The translations under genes and the position numbers were made by a program. The notes beneath the pieces were generated by a model. That model searched no databases. It had not been told where the DNA came from and worked only from the letters and a program-made list of their open reading frames with translations. Below, one piece after another: positions 38,304 to 48,059 of a DNA stretch of 64,000 bases. The stretch spans positions 59,341 through 123,340 of the forward strand of contig NZ_CAMICL010000001.1 in assembly GCF_946221105.1 (NCBI RefSeq), written 5' to 3'. This DNA is from an uncultured Corynebacterium sp. GTDB taxonomy: Bacteria; Actinomycetota; Actinomycetes; Mycobacteriales; Mycobacteriaceae. Each line of letters opens with the position of its first letter. Within the stretch, counting starts at the first letter, position 1.

Positions 38304-39254
38304 GTGACCGCAACCACAGCTGAGACACACCCGCGTTCCTGGAGGGAGGCCTGGCGCGACCCCTCGCTGAAGCTGCAGCGCACCCTCGCGATGGTGTTGC
38401 TGCTGTGCCAGGGCGGCATCACCGTCACCGGCTCGCTGGTTCGCGTGACCGGCTCCGGCCTCGGCTGCGACACCTGGCCGCTCTGCCACGAGGGGTCACT
38501 CGTGCCGGTCGCTGGCGCGGCACCCTGGATCCACCAGGCCATCGAATTCGGCAACCGCCTCCTCGCCTTCGTGGTGGCCGCGGCCGCCGGCCTCATGCTC
38601 TTCGCCGTGATCCGCGCCGGGCGCCGCAAAGACATCAAGACGCTGGCCTGGATCTCCCTGATCGGCGTGGTAGTGCAGGCCGTCATCGGCGGCATCTCGG
38701 TGCGGCTGGACCTGCGTTGGTGGTCCGTGGCGGTGCACTTCCTGCCGTCGATGGTGCTCGTGTTCGTCGCCGCGATGCTCTACATGCGCATCGCCGAAAC
38801 CGACTCCGCGGTACCCACCCGCCGCTACCCCGGTTCGGCGCAGACGTGGACGCTCATCGCCGCCGCGGCGCTGTGCCTCGTGCTCGTCACCGGCACCATG
38901 GTCACCGGCTCCGGCCCGCATTCCGGCGACGCGGGCGCGGGCATGGAGGGCCGCCTCCAGATGGACACGCGCGTGCTCGCCTACGTGCACTCTGTATGCA
39001 TGTACCTCTACCTCATCGCCACGATCATCACCACGGTGCTGCTGCGCAACTCCGGCGCCCCGGACGACGCCAAGCGAACCGCTTACGTGCTCATCGCGAT
39101 GATCCTGGTGCAGTGGGCCATCGGCGTGATCCAGTTCCGCATGGGGGTTCCGCGCTGGACAATCCCTGCGCATATCGCCATGTCGTCGGTCGTGGTTGCG
39201 TTTAGCGGCTTCCTTTTTGCACATGGGAAGCGCAGGTTGCCTACGCTCGTGTGA
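38304..39254 (+). CDS. ctaA: heme A synthase CtaA
   Basis: A 316-residue membrane enzyme with about eight helices that oxidises the C-8 methyl of heme O for cytochrome aa3. Conserved blocks are GGITVTGSLVRVTGSGLGCD, TWPLCHEGSLVP, HQAIEFGNRLLAF, and in the second half VTGTMVTGSGPHSGDAGAG and LAYVHSVCMYLYL, giving the heme-ligand histidines. GTG at 38304 with GGAG 8 bases upstream. The following qor gene begins 2 bases after the stop; ctaB lies nearby on the other strand. Confidence 0.95.
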   Translation: MTATTAETHPRSWREAWRDPSLKLQRTLAMVLLLCQGGITVTGSLVRVTGSGLGCDTWPLCHEGSLVPVAGAAPWIHQAIEFGNRLLAFVVAAAAGLMLFAVIRAGRRKDIKTLAWISLIGVVVQAVIGGISVRLDLRWWSVAVHFLPSMVLVFVAAMLYMRIAETDSAVPTRRYPGSAQTWTLIAAAALCLVLVTGTMVTGSGPHSGDAGAGMEGRLQMDTRVLAYVHSVCMYLYLIATIITTVLLRNSGAPDDAKRTAYVLIAMILVQWAIGVIQFRMGVPRWTIPAHIAMSSVVVAFSGFLFAHGKRRLPTLV

Positions 39255-39255
39255 C

Positions 39256-40212
39256 ATGAAAGCAATCGTTGTCACATCCCATGGCGGTCCGGAAGTCCTC
39301 GAGTACAAGGACGTCGAGCCGCCACAGCCGTCTGAGGGGCAGTTGCTTGTCGACGTCACCTACGCCGGCATCAACTACATCGACACCTATTTCCGCTCCG
39401 GAACGTACCCCTCGAATCCGCCCTACATCCCGGGCACGGAGGGCTGCGGCCGCGTGGTGGAAGATCCCTTGGGCAAGATCGCGCCCGGCACCCTAGTGGC
39501 CTGGCACGCCGCACCCGGCTCTTACGCCGAGCAGGTGGCGGTGGACCGCAACCGTCTGGTGGCTGTGCCGGAAGGTGTGGCACCGGAGGTGGCGGCCTCG
39601 ATGCTGCTGCAGGGCATGACCTCGCACTACCTGCTCCACGGCGTGAGGGAGACGCAGCCGGGCGACACCATGGTGGTCACCGCCGGCGCCGGCGGCGTCG
39701 GGCTGATACTGACTCAGATGGCGGCCGCCGAGGAGGCGACCGTGTACTCGGTGGTCTCCACCGAGGAGAAGGAGAAGCTCGCCTACGAGGCCGGCGCGAC
39801 CAAGGCGTTCCGCTACGGCGAGGACCTGGCGGAGCAGATCAAGGCCGAAAACGGCGGCGGCGTGGACGTGGTCTACGACGGCGTCGGGCAGGACACCTTC
39901 GCGATGTGCCTTAACGTCACCCGCCCGCGAGGGTTGGTGTGTTCCTTCGGCTCTGCCTCGGGCGACGTCGAGCCGTTCAAAATCCAGGAACTGAACGCCC
40001 ACGGCGCGTTGTTTCTCACCCGCCCGTCACTGAAGCACTACGTGGCCACCGACGACGAGTTCCTCATGCGCGCCCAAGCCGTGGCCCGGGCGGTGGAGGA
40101 AGGCACGGTGAAGATCCGTGTGCACCCGCCCTACTCACTAGAAGACGCCCGCCAGGCCCACGAGGACCTGCAGGCGCGCAAAACCACCGGCTCGGTTGTG
40201 CTGAAGGTCTAG
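39256..40212 (+). CDS. qor: NADPH:quinone oxidoreductase (zinc-free MDR family)
   Basis: A 318-residue medium-chain reductase. The N-terminal part ([20 protein letters not shown], then [11 protein letters not shown]) is the quinone-reductase type without catalytic zinc ligands. The NADP-binding motif is [16 protein letters not shown] (about 145-160). The start ATG 39256 is preceded by TACGCT (39241-39246), 9 bases upstream. The stop overlaps the ctaB stop region by 4 bases. The position matches Rv1454c in mycobacteria. Confidence 0.92.
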   Translation: MKAIVVTSHGGPEVLEYKDVEPPQPSEGQLLVDVTYAGINYIDTYFRSGTYPSNPPYIPGTEGCGRVVEDPLGKIAPGTLVAWHAAPGSYAEQVAVDRNRLVAVPEGVAPEVAASMLLQGMTSHYLLHGVRETQPGDTMVVTAGAGGVGLILTQMAAAEEATVYSVVSTEEKEKLAYEAGATKAFRYGEDLAEQIKAENGGGVDVVYDGVGQDTFAMCLNVTRPRGLVCSFGSASGDVEPFKIQELNAHGALFLTRPSLKHYVATDDEFLMRAQAVARAVEEGTVKIRVHPPYSLEDARQAHEDLQARKTTGSVVLKV

Positions 40213-41123
40213 AACAGCAGCTGGCCCACGGTTTCCCAGCCGAGCACCGCGTCGAAGGACAGACCCAAAAACAGCGCGGCGAGGTAGTTGTTGGAGAGGA
40301 TGAACAGCTTCAGCGGCTTGACGTTCTCGCCGCGCACAATCCCCTGGTGCAGCTTGGACGCCATGACCAAAAACGCCACGCCGGAGATGATCGCGGCAGC
40401 CAGGTAGATCCAGGACGCGGCCGGCACCAGCAGCAGGGACACCGCCACGGTGAGCCAGGAGTAGATCACGATCTGGCGTGAGGTCTCCTCGGCGGAGGCC
40501 ACCACCGGCAGCATGGGGACATTGGCCCGGGCGTAGTCGTCCTTGTACTTCATGGCCAGCGCCCAGGTGTGCGGCGGGGTCCAGAAGAAGATGATCAAAA
40601 ACAGCACGATGGCCTGCCACCAGTTGTCGGCGGAGCCGTCGTGGACGTTGTCGCGGATGACGGCCCAGCCCACCATCACGGGCATACAGCCGGCCGCACC
40701 ACCCCAGATGACGTTTTGCCAGGTGCGGCGCTTCAGCCACTTCGTGTAGACGAAGATGTAGAAGAAGTTGGTCAGCAGGATGAAAAACGCCGCCAGCCAG
40801 GAGTTGCACAGCACCCCGAGCCACAGCACGGACAGCGCCAGCATGACCCAGGCGAATACGGCCGCCTTCTGCTTGGTCACCGAGTGTCGCACCAGCGGGC
40901 GGGCGCGGGTGCGGCCCATCTTCTGGTCGATGTCGTAGTCCGCGACCATGTTGAACGTGTTCGCGGCCGCGGCACCCATCCAGCCGCCGAGCAGGGTGCC
41001 CAGCACGAGCCAGAGGTGCATCTCGCCGCGGTGCGCCTGCAGCATCGCGGGGATCGCGGCGACCAAGAGAAGTTCAATGACCCTCGGCTTCGTCAACGCG
41101 AAATATGCCTTGATGGTCTCCAA
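40209..41123 (-). CDS. ctaB: protoheme IX farnesyltransferase (heme O synthase) CtaB
   Basis: About 304 residues with eight or nine helices. UbiA-type prenyltransferase motifs are [20 protein letters not shown] (first Asp-rich site) and [15 protein letters not shown] (second). It adds farnesyl to protoheme; CtaA then makes heme A. I chose TTG 41123 ([15 protein letters not shown]) because AAAGGAGAG ends 4-7 bases upstream; the longer frame to 41162 crosses that site. Confidence 0.93.
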   Translation of the reverse strand: METIKAYFALTKPRVIELLLVAAIPAMLQAHRGEMHLWLVLGTLLGGWMGAAAANTFNMVADYDIDQKMGRTRARPLVRHSVTKQKAAVFAWVMLALSVLWLGVLCNSWLAAFFILLTNFFYIFVYTKWLKRRTWQNVIWGGAAGCMPVMVGWAVIRDNVHDGSADNWWQAIVLFLIIFFWTPPHTWALAMKYKDDYARANVPMLPVVASAEETSRQIVIYSWLTVAVSLLLVPAASWIYLAAAIISGVAFLVMASKLHQGIVRGENVKPLKLFILSNNYLAALFLGLSFDAVLGWETVGQLLF

Positions 41124-41245
41124 CAACTCTCTCCTTTTTGTACCGCCTTGGGGCGCGGGCAATCATACCTTTGGACGATGGTAGCTCCAACCTGCGTGAG
41201 TCAACGAATCGAGCAACGGGTGGGACCGGAGGCGTCGATAAGCGA

Positions 41246-41251
41246 TATGCT
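41246..41251 (+). promoter_or_regulatory. -10 hexamer of the tkt operon
   Basis: TATGCT lies 32 bases before the tkt ATG in the divergent ctaB-tkt interval (41124-41282). No clear -35 is seen, which is common for this group. Confidence 0.4.
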
Positions 41252-41282
41252 TTTGTGCGACCTTAAAGAAAGCGAGGAACCC

Positions 41283-43454
41283 ATGACGCTGCCCCCGAAA
41301 CTGCAGGCAATGACCGAGCGCAACTACCCGCAGGACTGGACCGAGACCGACACCCGCGCCGTTGACACGGCCAGGGTGCTCGCGGCGGACGCGGTGGAAA
41401 ACTGCGGCTCCGGCCACCCCGGCACCGCCATGAGCCTCGCGCCGCTGGCCTACACCTTGTTCCAGCGCGTGATGGACGTGGACCCGGCCGACAAGGACTG
41501 GGTGGGCCGCGACCGTTTCGTGCTGTCCAACGGCCACTCCTCGCTCACGCAGTACGTGCAGCTTTACCTCGGCGGCTTCGGGCTGGAGCTGCAGGACCTG
41601 AAGGACTTGCGCACCTGGGGCTCGAAGACGCCGGGCCACCCGGAGTACAACCACACCGACCACATCGAAATCACCACCGGCCCGCTCGGCCAGGGCCTTG
41701 CCTCCGCCGTGGGCATGGCGATGGCTTCTCGACGTGAACGCGGCCTGTTCGACCCCGACGCCCCCGCCGGCGAGTCCCCCTTCGACCACTACATCTACGT
41801 CGTGGCCGGCGACGGCTGCCTGCAGGAAGGCGTGACCGCGGAGGCGTCGTCGCTGGCCGGCACGCAGCAGCTGGGCAACCTCATCCTGTTCTGGGACGAC
41901 AACCGCATCTCCATCGAGGATGACACCCAGATCGCGTTCACCGAGGATGTGCTCAAGCGTTACGACGCCTACGGCTGGCAGACCCTCACCGTCGAATCCG
42001 GCGAGGACGTCGCCACCATCGAGGCCGCCGTGGCCGAGGCGAAGGCGGAGCCAACAAAGCCGACGATTGTCCGCGTCAAGACCGTGATCGGCTACCCGGC
42101 CCCGAACCTGATGAACACCGGCGCCATCCACGGCGCAGCTCTCGGCGCCGACGAGGTCGCCGCGGTGAAGGAGGCGCTCGGCTTCGACCCGGCCGTGAAC
42201 TTCCCTGAAGAAGACGAGGTGATCACCCACACCCGCAAGCTGCGCGAGCGCGCGGCTTCCAAGCGAGTTGCCTGGGACGAGAAGTTCAACGTCTGGGCAG
42301 AGGCGAACCCGGAGCGCAAGGCGCTGCTAGACCGCCTCACCGCCCGCGAACTGCCGGCCGATTGGAAGAAGGACTTCCCCACCTGGGAGCCGGATGCGAA
42401 GGGGGTGGCCACCCGCAAGGCTTCCGCCGCCGCGATCCAGGCCGCCGCGGCCGTGCTGCCTGAGCTGTGGGGCGGCTCCGCCGACCTGGCCGGGTCCAAC
42501 AACACCCTGATCAAGGACGAGAAGTCCTTCGGCCCGCGCTCCATTTCCACCGAGATGTTCTCCGCCGACCCGTACGGCCGCAACCTGCATTTCGGCATCC
42601 GCGAGCACGCCATGGGCGCGGTGATGAACGGCATCGCCCTGCACGGCGGCACCCGCGTCTACGGCGGCACCTTCCTCATCTTCTCCGAGTACCTCTACCC
42701 CGCCATCCGCGTCGCCGCCCTGTCCGGCATCGACGGCTACTACGTGTTCACGCACGATTCCATCGGCCTTGGCGAGGACGGCCCGACCCACCAGCCGGTG
42801 GAGACCCTCGCCGCCCTGCGCGCCATCCCGGACGTCGCCGTGATCCGCCCGGCGGACGCGAACGAGACCTCCGCCGCCTGGATCGCCGCGCTGGAGGCGA
42901 AGGAGCAGCCGAAGGCGCTGGCGCTGTCCCGCCAGAACCTGCCGGTGCTCGAGGGCACCAAGGAGAAGGCATTCGAGGGTGTGGCCCGCGGCGCCTATGT
43001 GCTGGTTAAGGAGTCTGCCGACACCCCGGATGTGATCCTTTTGGCCTCCGGCTCCGAGGTGCAGTACGCCGTCGGTGCCGCCAAGGCGCTCGAGGCCGAG
43101 GGCACCGCCACCCGCGTGGTGTCCGTTCCGTCCATGGACTGGTTCATGGAACAGGACAACGCCTACATCGACTCCGTGCTGCCGCGCGACGTCAAGGCCC
43201 GCGTCTCCGTGGAAGCCGCGACCTCGATGCCGTGGTTCCGCTTCCTGGGAGAGTACGGCCGTGCCGTGTCCCTGGAGCACTTCGGCGCCTCCGCCCCGGG
43301 TGCGGAGCTGTTCGAGCGCTTCGGCTTCACCACCGACAACGTCGTACGCACCGCCCGCGAGACCCTCGAGTGCGTGCGCGAGGAGCGCAGCGTGGCAACG
43401 AGCGTGCGCGTGGGCGACACCGAGGCTGAGCCGACCCGCGGCGACGGAAAGTAG
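41283..43454 (+). CDS. tkt: transketolase
   Basis: About 723 residues. Thiamine diphosphate and active-site motifs are present: GSGHPGTAMSLAPLAYTLFQ, GPLGQGLASAVGMAMA, the GDGCLQEGVTAEASSLAG thiamine motif, DSIGLGEDGPTHQPVETLAA and LSRQNLPVLEG. It links the pentose phosphate pathway with glycolysis. First gene of the tkt-tal-zwf-opcA-pgl operon, as in corynebacteria. The ATG at 41283 has GAGGAA 6 bases upstream; the frame is open far upstream, over antisense of ctaB, but without homology. The last 20 residues (SVRVGDTEAEPTRGDGK) extend beyond the usual end. Confidence 0.97.
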   Translation: MTLPPKLQAMTERNYPQDWTETDTRAVDTARVLAADAVENCGSGHPGTAMSLAPLAYTLFQRVMDVDPADKDWVGRDRFVLSNGHSSLTQYVQLYLGGFGLELQDLKDLRTWGSKTPGHPEYNHTDHIEITTGPLGQGLASAVGMAMASRRERGLFDPDAPAGESPFDHYIYVVAGDGCLQEGVTAEASSLAGTQQLGNLILFWDDNRISIEDDTQIAFTEDVLKRYDAYGWQTLTVESGEDVATIEAAVAEAKAEPTKPTIVRVKTVIGYPAPNLMNTGAIHGAALGADEVAAVKEALGFDPAVNFPEEDEVITHTRKLRERAASKRVAWDEKFNVWAEANPERKALLDRLTARELPADWKKDFPTWEPDAKGVATRKASAAAIQAAAAVLPELWGGSADLAGSNNTLIKDEKSFGPRSISTEMFSADPYGRNLHFGIREHAMGAVMNGIALHGGTRVYGGTFLIFSEYLYPAIRVAALSGIDGYYVFTHDSIGLGEDGPTHQPVETLAALRAIPDVAVIRPADANETSAAWIAALEAKEQPKALALSRQNLPVLEGTKEKAFEGVARGAYVLVKESADTPDVILLASGSEVQYAVGAAKALEAEGTATRVVSVPSMDWFMEQDNAYIDSVLPRDVKARVSVEAATSMPWFRFLGEYGRAVSLEHFGASAPGAELFERFGFTTDNVVRTARETLECVREERSVATSVRVGDTEAEPTRGDGK

Positions 43455-43463
43455 GGTGGCGGC

Positions 43464-44555
43464 ATGACTGCTATCGACGATCTGTACCAGGCCGGCACCT
43501 CCACCTGGCTCGACGACCTCTCCCGCGAGCGCATCGCCACCGGCAACCTTGCCGAGGTGAAGGACGCGAAATCCATCGTGGGTGTAACCACGAACCCGGC
43601 GATCTTCGCCGCCGCCATGGGCTCCGGCAACCACTACGACTCGCAGCTCGCCGAGCTGAAGCAGGCTGGCACCACCGCCGACGCCGCCGTCTACGCCATG
43701 AGCGTCAAGGACGTCCAGGACGCCTGCGACCTGTTCCGCGACACCTACGAGGCCACCGGCGGCAAGGACGGCCGCGTCTCCATCGAAGTGGACCCGCGCT
43801 TCGCCGCCGACGAGCAGAAGACTATCGCGCAGGCCCGCGAGTTGTGGCAGCTGGTGGACCGCGACAACCTCATGATCAAGATCCCGGCGACCGACGAGTC
43901 GCTGCCCGCCGTCACCGCCGCGTTGGCCGAGGGCATCTCCGTCAACGTCACCCTGATCTTCTCCGTGGAGCGCTACCAGCAGGTCATCGACGCCTACAAG
44001 GACGGCATTCGCAAGGCCGCCGCGAACGGCCACGATGTCAGCCGCATCCACTCGGTGGCGTCGTTCTTCGTCTCCCGCATGGACACCGAGGTGGACAAGC
44101 GCCTCGAGGCCATCGGCACCGACGAAGCCCTGGCGCTGCGCGGCAAGGCGGGCATCGCCAACGCGCGTCTGGCGTATGCGCTGTTTGAGCGTGAGTTCGG
44201 CGACGTTGACGTCGCTAAGCTTCCTGCGAATGCGAACGCCCAGCGCCCCCTGTGGGCGTCGACCGGTGTGAAGAACCCGGACTACCCGGCGACGATGTAC
44301 GTCACCGAGCTCGCCGGCCCGCAGACCGTGAACACGATGCCGGAGAAGACGCTCGACGCCGTGCTTCGCGACGGCGGCGTGCACGGCGACACCCTCACCG
44401 GCACCGAAGCCGTCTCCCGCGAGACCTTCGCCGCGCTGCGCGGTGTGGGCATCGACCTCGACGACGTGGTTGCCGTGCTGGAGCGCGAAGGCGTGGAGAA
44501 GTTCGTGGATGCGTGGCAGGAGCTGCTCGATTCCATGACTGCTAGGCTCGCCTAA
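43464..44555 (+). CDS. tal: transaldolase
   Basis: A 363-residue actinobacterial-type transaldolase. VTTNPAIFAAAMGSGNHYDS, the Schiff-base Lys in LMIKIPATDESLPAV and VNVTLIFSVERYQQVIDAYK are all present. It follows tkt after 9 bases and has a GGTGG ribosome site. Confidence 0.96.
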   Translation: MTAIDDLYQAGTSTWLDDLSRERIATGNLAEVKDAKSIVGVTTNPAIFAAAMGSGNHYDSQLAELKQAGTTADAAVYAMSVKDVQDACDLFRDTYEATGGKDGRVSIEVDPRFAADEQKTIAQARELWQLVDRDNLMIKIPATDESLPAVTAALAEGISVNVTLIFSVERYQQVIDAYKDGIRKAAANGHDVSRIHSVASFFVSRMDTEVDKRLEAIGTDEALALRGKAGIANARLAYALFEREFGDVDVAKLPANANAQRPLWASTGVKNPDYPATMYVTELAGPQTVNTMPEKTLDAVLRDGGVHGDTLTGTEAVSRETFAALRGVGIDLDDVVAVLEREGVEKFVDAWQELLDSMTARLA

Positions 44556-44556
44556 C

Positions 44557-46095
44557 GTGACTTCTCCGCACCAGCAGTGGAACAACCCGCTGCGCTCCCC
44601 CGCCGACAAACGCCTCCCCCAAATCGCCGGGCCGTCCGGCATGGTGATCTTCGGGGTGACCGGCGACCTTGCACGCAAGAAGCTGCTGCCGGCCGTCTAC
44701 GACCTGGCCAACCGCGGCCTTTTGCCCGGCGGGTTCACGCTGGTCGGCTACGGGCGGCGCGACTGGTCCAAGGCCGACTTTGAGGCGTACGTGCGCAAAG
44801 CTATCGACGAAGGCGCACGCACCGAGTTCCACGAGAACGTCTGGCAGCGCCTCGCCGAAGGCCTCGAGTTTGTCCAGGGCAACTTCGACGACGACGCCGC
44901 CTTCGACCGGCTCGCCGCCACCTGCAAACGCAGCGACGACGAGCGCGGCACCGCCGGCAACTGGGCCTACTACCTGTCCGTGCCGCCGGAGTTCTTCGCC
45001 GAGGTTGTCCACCAGTTGGATCGCTCCGGCATGGCGCACGAGGGCGAAAACCAGTGGCGCCGCGTGATCATTGAAAAGCCGTTCGGCCACGACCTCGAGT
45101 CTGCCAAGGAGCTCAACGAGGTCGTCGGCGCGGTGTTCGATGAGCGGTCCGTGTTCCGCATCGACCACTACCTGGGCAAGGAAACGGTCCAGAACATCCT
45201 TGCGCTGCGCTTCTCCAACCAGATGTTTGAGCCGGTGTGGAACTCCCACTACATCGATCACGTGCAGATCACCATGGCGGAAGACATCGGCCTGGGCGGG
45301 CGCGCCAGCTACTACGACGGCATCGGCGCCGCCCGCGACGTGATCCAAAACCACCTGATCCAGCTGCTCGCCCTGGTGGCTATGGAGGAACCGACCTCCT
45401 TTTCCCCCGGCCAGCTGCGCGCCGAGAAGCTCAAGGTGCTGCGCGCCACCTCGGCGGTGGGCCCGTTCGGCAAAACCACCGCGCGCGGGCAGTACACCGC
45501 CGGGTGGCAGGGCTCGAAGAAAGTGGTCGGCCTGCGCGAGGAGGAAGGGTTTGACCCGAACTCCACCACCGAGACGTTCGCGGCCTGCACCTTGCAGATC
45601 GATTCCCGCCGCTGGGCCGGCGTGCCGTTCTACCTGCGAACCGGCAAACGGCTGGGCCGCCGCGTCACCGAGATCGCGCTGGTGTTCAAGCGCCCGCCGT
45701 ACCAGCCGTTCTCCCAGGGACAGACGGACCTTCTGACCAACAACGCCGTCGTCATCCGCGTCCAGCCCGACGAGGGTGTACTGATGCGCTTCGGCTCCAA
45801 GGTCCCCGGCCCCGGCATGGAGCTGCGCGACGTGAACATGGACTTCTCCTACTCCGAGGCGTTCACCGAGCAGTCGCCAGAGGCCTACGAGCGCCTCATC
45901 CTCGATGCCCTTTTGGATGAATCGAGCCTGTTTCCCACCAACTCCGAGGTGGAGCGCAGCTGGGAGATCCTAGACCCGGTGCTGAACTACTGGGCCGATC
46001 AAGGCAGACCCGACGACTACGCCGCCGGCACCTGGGGGCCGGCCTCCGCCGAGCGCATGCTGTCGAAGGACGGCCGTGCCTGGCGGCGTCCATAA
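44557..46095 (+). CDS. zwf: glucose-6-phosphate 1-dehydrogenase
   Basis: A 512-residue enzyme, first step of the oxidative pentose phosphate pathway. The nucleotide motif is VIFGVTGDLARKKLLPAVYD, and the substrate/active-site block is FRIDHYLGKETVQNILALRF. GTG at 44557 starts 1 base after the tal stop. In corynebacteria it works in a complex with OpcA, encoded next. Confidence 0.97.
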   Translation: MTSPHQQWNNPLRSPADKRLPQIAGPSGMVIFGVTGDLARKKLLPAVYDLANRGLLPGGFTLVGYGRRDWSKADFEAYVRKAIDEGARTEFHENVWQRLAEGLEFVQGNFDDDAAFDRLAATCKRSDDERGTAGNWAYYLSVPPEFFAEVVHQLDRSGMAHEGENQWRRVIIEKPFGHDLESAKELNEVVGAVFDERSVFRIDHYLGKETVQNILALRFSNQMFEPVWNSHYIDHVQITMAEDIGLGGRASYYDGIGAARDVIQNHLIQLLALVAMEEPTSFSPGQLRAEKLKVLRATSAVGPFGKTTARGQYTAGWQGSKKVVGLREEEGFDPNSTTETFAACTLQIDSRRWAGVPFYLRTGKRLGRRVTEIALVFKRPPYQPFSQGQTDLLTNNAVVIRVQPDEGVLMRFGSKVPGPGMELRDVNMDFSYSEAFTEQSPEAYERLILDALLDESSLFPTNSEVERSWEILDPVLNYWADQGRPDDYAAGTWGPASAERMLSKDGRAWRRP

Positions 46096-46112
46096 GCACG
46101 AAAGGCTCGAGC

Positions 46113-47042
46113 ATGATCACCGAATTGCCCGACACCACCACTAAGGCCATCGCCGCCGAACTCGCCCACGCGCGCGAGCGTCACTCGCTTGCCACCGGGC
46201 GCGTGCTCACCCTGCTGGTGGCTATTGACGACTCGCGCGAGGACAGCATCGACGAGACCCTCGCGACCCTGCGCGACGCCTCCTTCGAACACCCCGCCCG
46301 CGTGCTGGTGCTCATCTCCGGCGATTCGGAGGCCGACACCCGCCTCGACGCGCAGGTGCTCGTGGCCACCGACGCCGGCGCCTCCGAGGTCGTGGTCATG
46401 CGCCTGTACGGCGAACTGACGGGGCACATGGGAGCCGTAGTCACCCCGCTGCTGCTACCCGATACGCCCGTGGTGGCGTGCTGGCCGCAGAAGGCCCCGA
46501 AGCACCCGGCCGGCACGCAGCTGGGCAGGATCGCGCAGCGCCGCATCACGAACCTGCGCCGCGGCACGAACGGCGTGACCCTCCAGCAGCTCACGGACGG
46601 CTACGAGCACGGCGACTCCGACATGATGTGGTCGCGGATCACCCCGTGGCGCGGCATCGTCGCATCCGCCCTGGACCGCCACCCCGGCACGCGCGTGAAC
46701 AGCGCCGAGATCGCGGGCGCTGCCGGAGACCCGAGCGTGGATCTCGCCGCGGGCTGGCTCGCCTCCAGCCTGGGTGTGAAGGTGACCCGCTGCGAGGGCG
46801 AGGCGGCCGGCGACTTCCCCATCGCCCGCCTCGTGCTGCACTGCGACGGCGGCGACGTGGAGGTCGCGGTCCAGGACAGCCACACCGTGCGCATTTCCGC
46901 GCCCGGCCACGCCGATTCCTTCGTGGCCATGGGCGAGCGCAGCGAGGCCGAAAGCCTCGCCGAGGACTTGCGCCACCTCGGCCCGGACACCACCTACGAG
47001 CGCGCGCTGCGCGGACTTCAAGGAGTGCACAATGAGCTTTAA
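46113..47042 (+). CDS. opcA: glucose-6-phosphate dehydrogenase assembly protein OpcA
   Basis: A 309-residue OpcA-family protein (TLLVAIDDSREDSIDETLAT, LLLPDTPVVACWPQKAPKHP, RGTNGVTLQQLTDGYEHGDS). It activates or stabilises G6PDH. AAAGGC precedes the ATG. The stop overlaps the pgl start by 11 bases. Confidence 0.95.
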   Translation: MITELPDTTTKAIAAELAHARERHSLATGRVLTLLVAIDDSREDSIDETLATLRDASFEHPARVLVLISGDSEADTRLDAQVLVATDAGASEVVVMRLYGELTGHMGAVVTPLLLPDTPVVACWPQKAPKHPAGTQLGRIAQRRITNLRRGTNGVTLQQLTDGYEHGDSDMMWSRITPWRGIVASALDRHPGTRVNSAEIAGAAGDPSVDLAAGWLASSLGVKVTRCEGEAAGDFPIARLVLHCDGGDVEVAVQDSHTVRISAPGHADSFVAMGERSEAESLAEDLRHLGPDTTYERALRGLQGVHNEL

Positions 47043-47715
47043 CGACCTTGCATCGCTTCTCGACGAAGCAACCTCACGGTTTAGCGCCCTCATGTCCGAC
47101 ATCCACGCCGAGGGTCGCACCGCGCGTGTGGTGCTCACCGGCGGCACCGCCGGCACCGCGCTGCTGGAGCGCCTCGCAGGCGAGGACATCGACTGGTCGC
47201 GCGTGGAGGTCTTCTTTGGCGACGAACGCAACGTGCCGGCTGACCACCCCGACTCCAACGAGGGCCAGGCCCGCGCGGCGCTGCTGTCCAAGGTGGACAT
47301 CCCCGAGGAGAACATCCACGGCTACGGCCTCGACGGCGGCCCGATGGACGCCGCAGTGCAGCGCTACCGCGAGCTCGTCGGCGACGGGGGCTTCGACCTC
47401 CACCTTCTGGGCATGGGCGGCGAGGGCCACATCAACTCCCTGTTCCCCCACACCGACGCGGTGCGCGAGCGCGACGCGATGGTGGTGGCGGTGACGGATT
47501 CGCCGAAGCCGCCCGCCGAGCGCGCCACGTTGACCCTGCCGGCGGTGCAGTCCGCCGAGCGGGTGTGGCTGCTGGTTTCCGGCGCGGAGAAGGCGGAGGC
47601 GGCGAGCCACGCCTCCGACGGCGCCGAAGTCGCCGACGACTGGCCGGTCGCCGGCGCAATCGGGCGTAAAGAAACGGTCCTGTTCGCCACCAAGGACGCA
47701 ACAGGACCGTTCTAG
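47032..47715 (+). CDS. pgl: 6-phosphogluconolactonase
   Basis: A 227-residue DevB-type lactonase (VVLTGGTAGTALLERLAGED, VFFGDERNVPADHPDSNEG, HLLGMGGEGHINSLFPHTDA) that hydrolyses the product of Zwf. It is the last gene of the operon. Its 3' end contains a perfect 12-bp hairpin (47673-47711) that reaches the stop codon. Confidence 0.95.
   Translation: MSFNDLASLLDEATSRFSALMSDIHAEGRTARVVLTGGTAGTALLERLAGEDIDWSRVEVFFGDERNVPADHPDSNEGQARAALLSKVDIPEENIHGYGLDGGPMDAAVQRYRELVGDGGFDLHLLGMGGEGHINSLFPHTDAVRERDAMVVAVTDSPKPPAERATLTLPAVQSAERVWLLVSGAEKAEAASHASDGAEVADDWPVAGAIGRKETVLFATKDATGPF
47673..47711 (+). terminator. hairpin inside the 3' end of pgl
   Basis: AACGGTCCTGTT (47673-47684) and AACAGGACCGTT (47700-47711) pair perfectly over 12 bases with a 15-base loop. 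The stem lies within the last codons of pgl, between convergent pgl and secG. No long T-tract follows. Confidence 0.5.
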
Positions 47716-47732
47716 TTCAGCGGGCGCGGCGC

Positions 47733-47969
47733 TTAGACCGCGTAAGCCTGAATCAGGTTCAGGCCGACGATGCAGAGGATCCAGATCAGGGCCAGCAGCA
47801 CGGTGACGCGGTCGAGGTTTTTCTCCACCGTGGTCGAACCGGACAGGTTGGCCTGGACGCCGCCGCCGAACAGGCTGGACAGGCCGCCGCCCTTGCCCTT
47901 GTGGAGCAGGACGAAGACGGTCATGAGGATCGCGGCGATCACCAGCACAATCTCAAGGGCTAAAGCCAT
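47733..47969 (-). CDS. secG: protein-export membrane protein SecG
   Basis: About 78 residues with two membrane helices (LEIVLVIAAILMTVFVLLH and VTVLLALIWILCIVGLNLIQ) and the SecG loop HKGKGGGLSSLFGGG between them. It is a SecYEG translocase subunit. ATG 47969 has AAGGTG upstream; the 6-codon longer frame is less likely. In most corynebacteria ppc lies between tpi and secG; here tpiA follows at once. Confidence 0.95.
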   Translation of the reverse strand: MALALEIVLVIAAILMTVFVLLHKGKGGGLSSLFGGGVQANLSGSTTVEKNLDRVTVLLALIWILCIVGLNLIQAYAV

Positions 47970-48059
47970 GTGTGCGACACCTTTCAAAATGGGCGATGGT
48001 GCAAACTCCCGATGAGCTTACACCACCGCTAGAACAATCCCGGCAGCGACTAGCGCTCG

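Noticed and set aside
40569..41282. Long upstream extension of transketolase
   Set aside because: The frame runs antisense through ctaB and has no transketolase similarity; the ATG at 41283 has a ribosome site and fits the family start.
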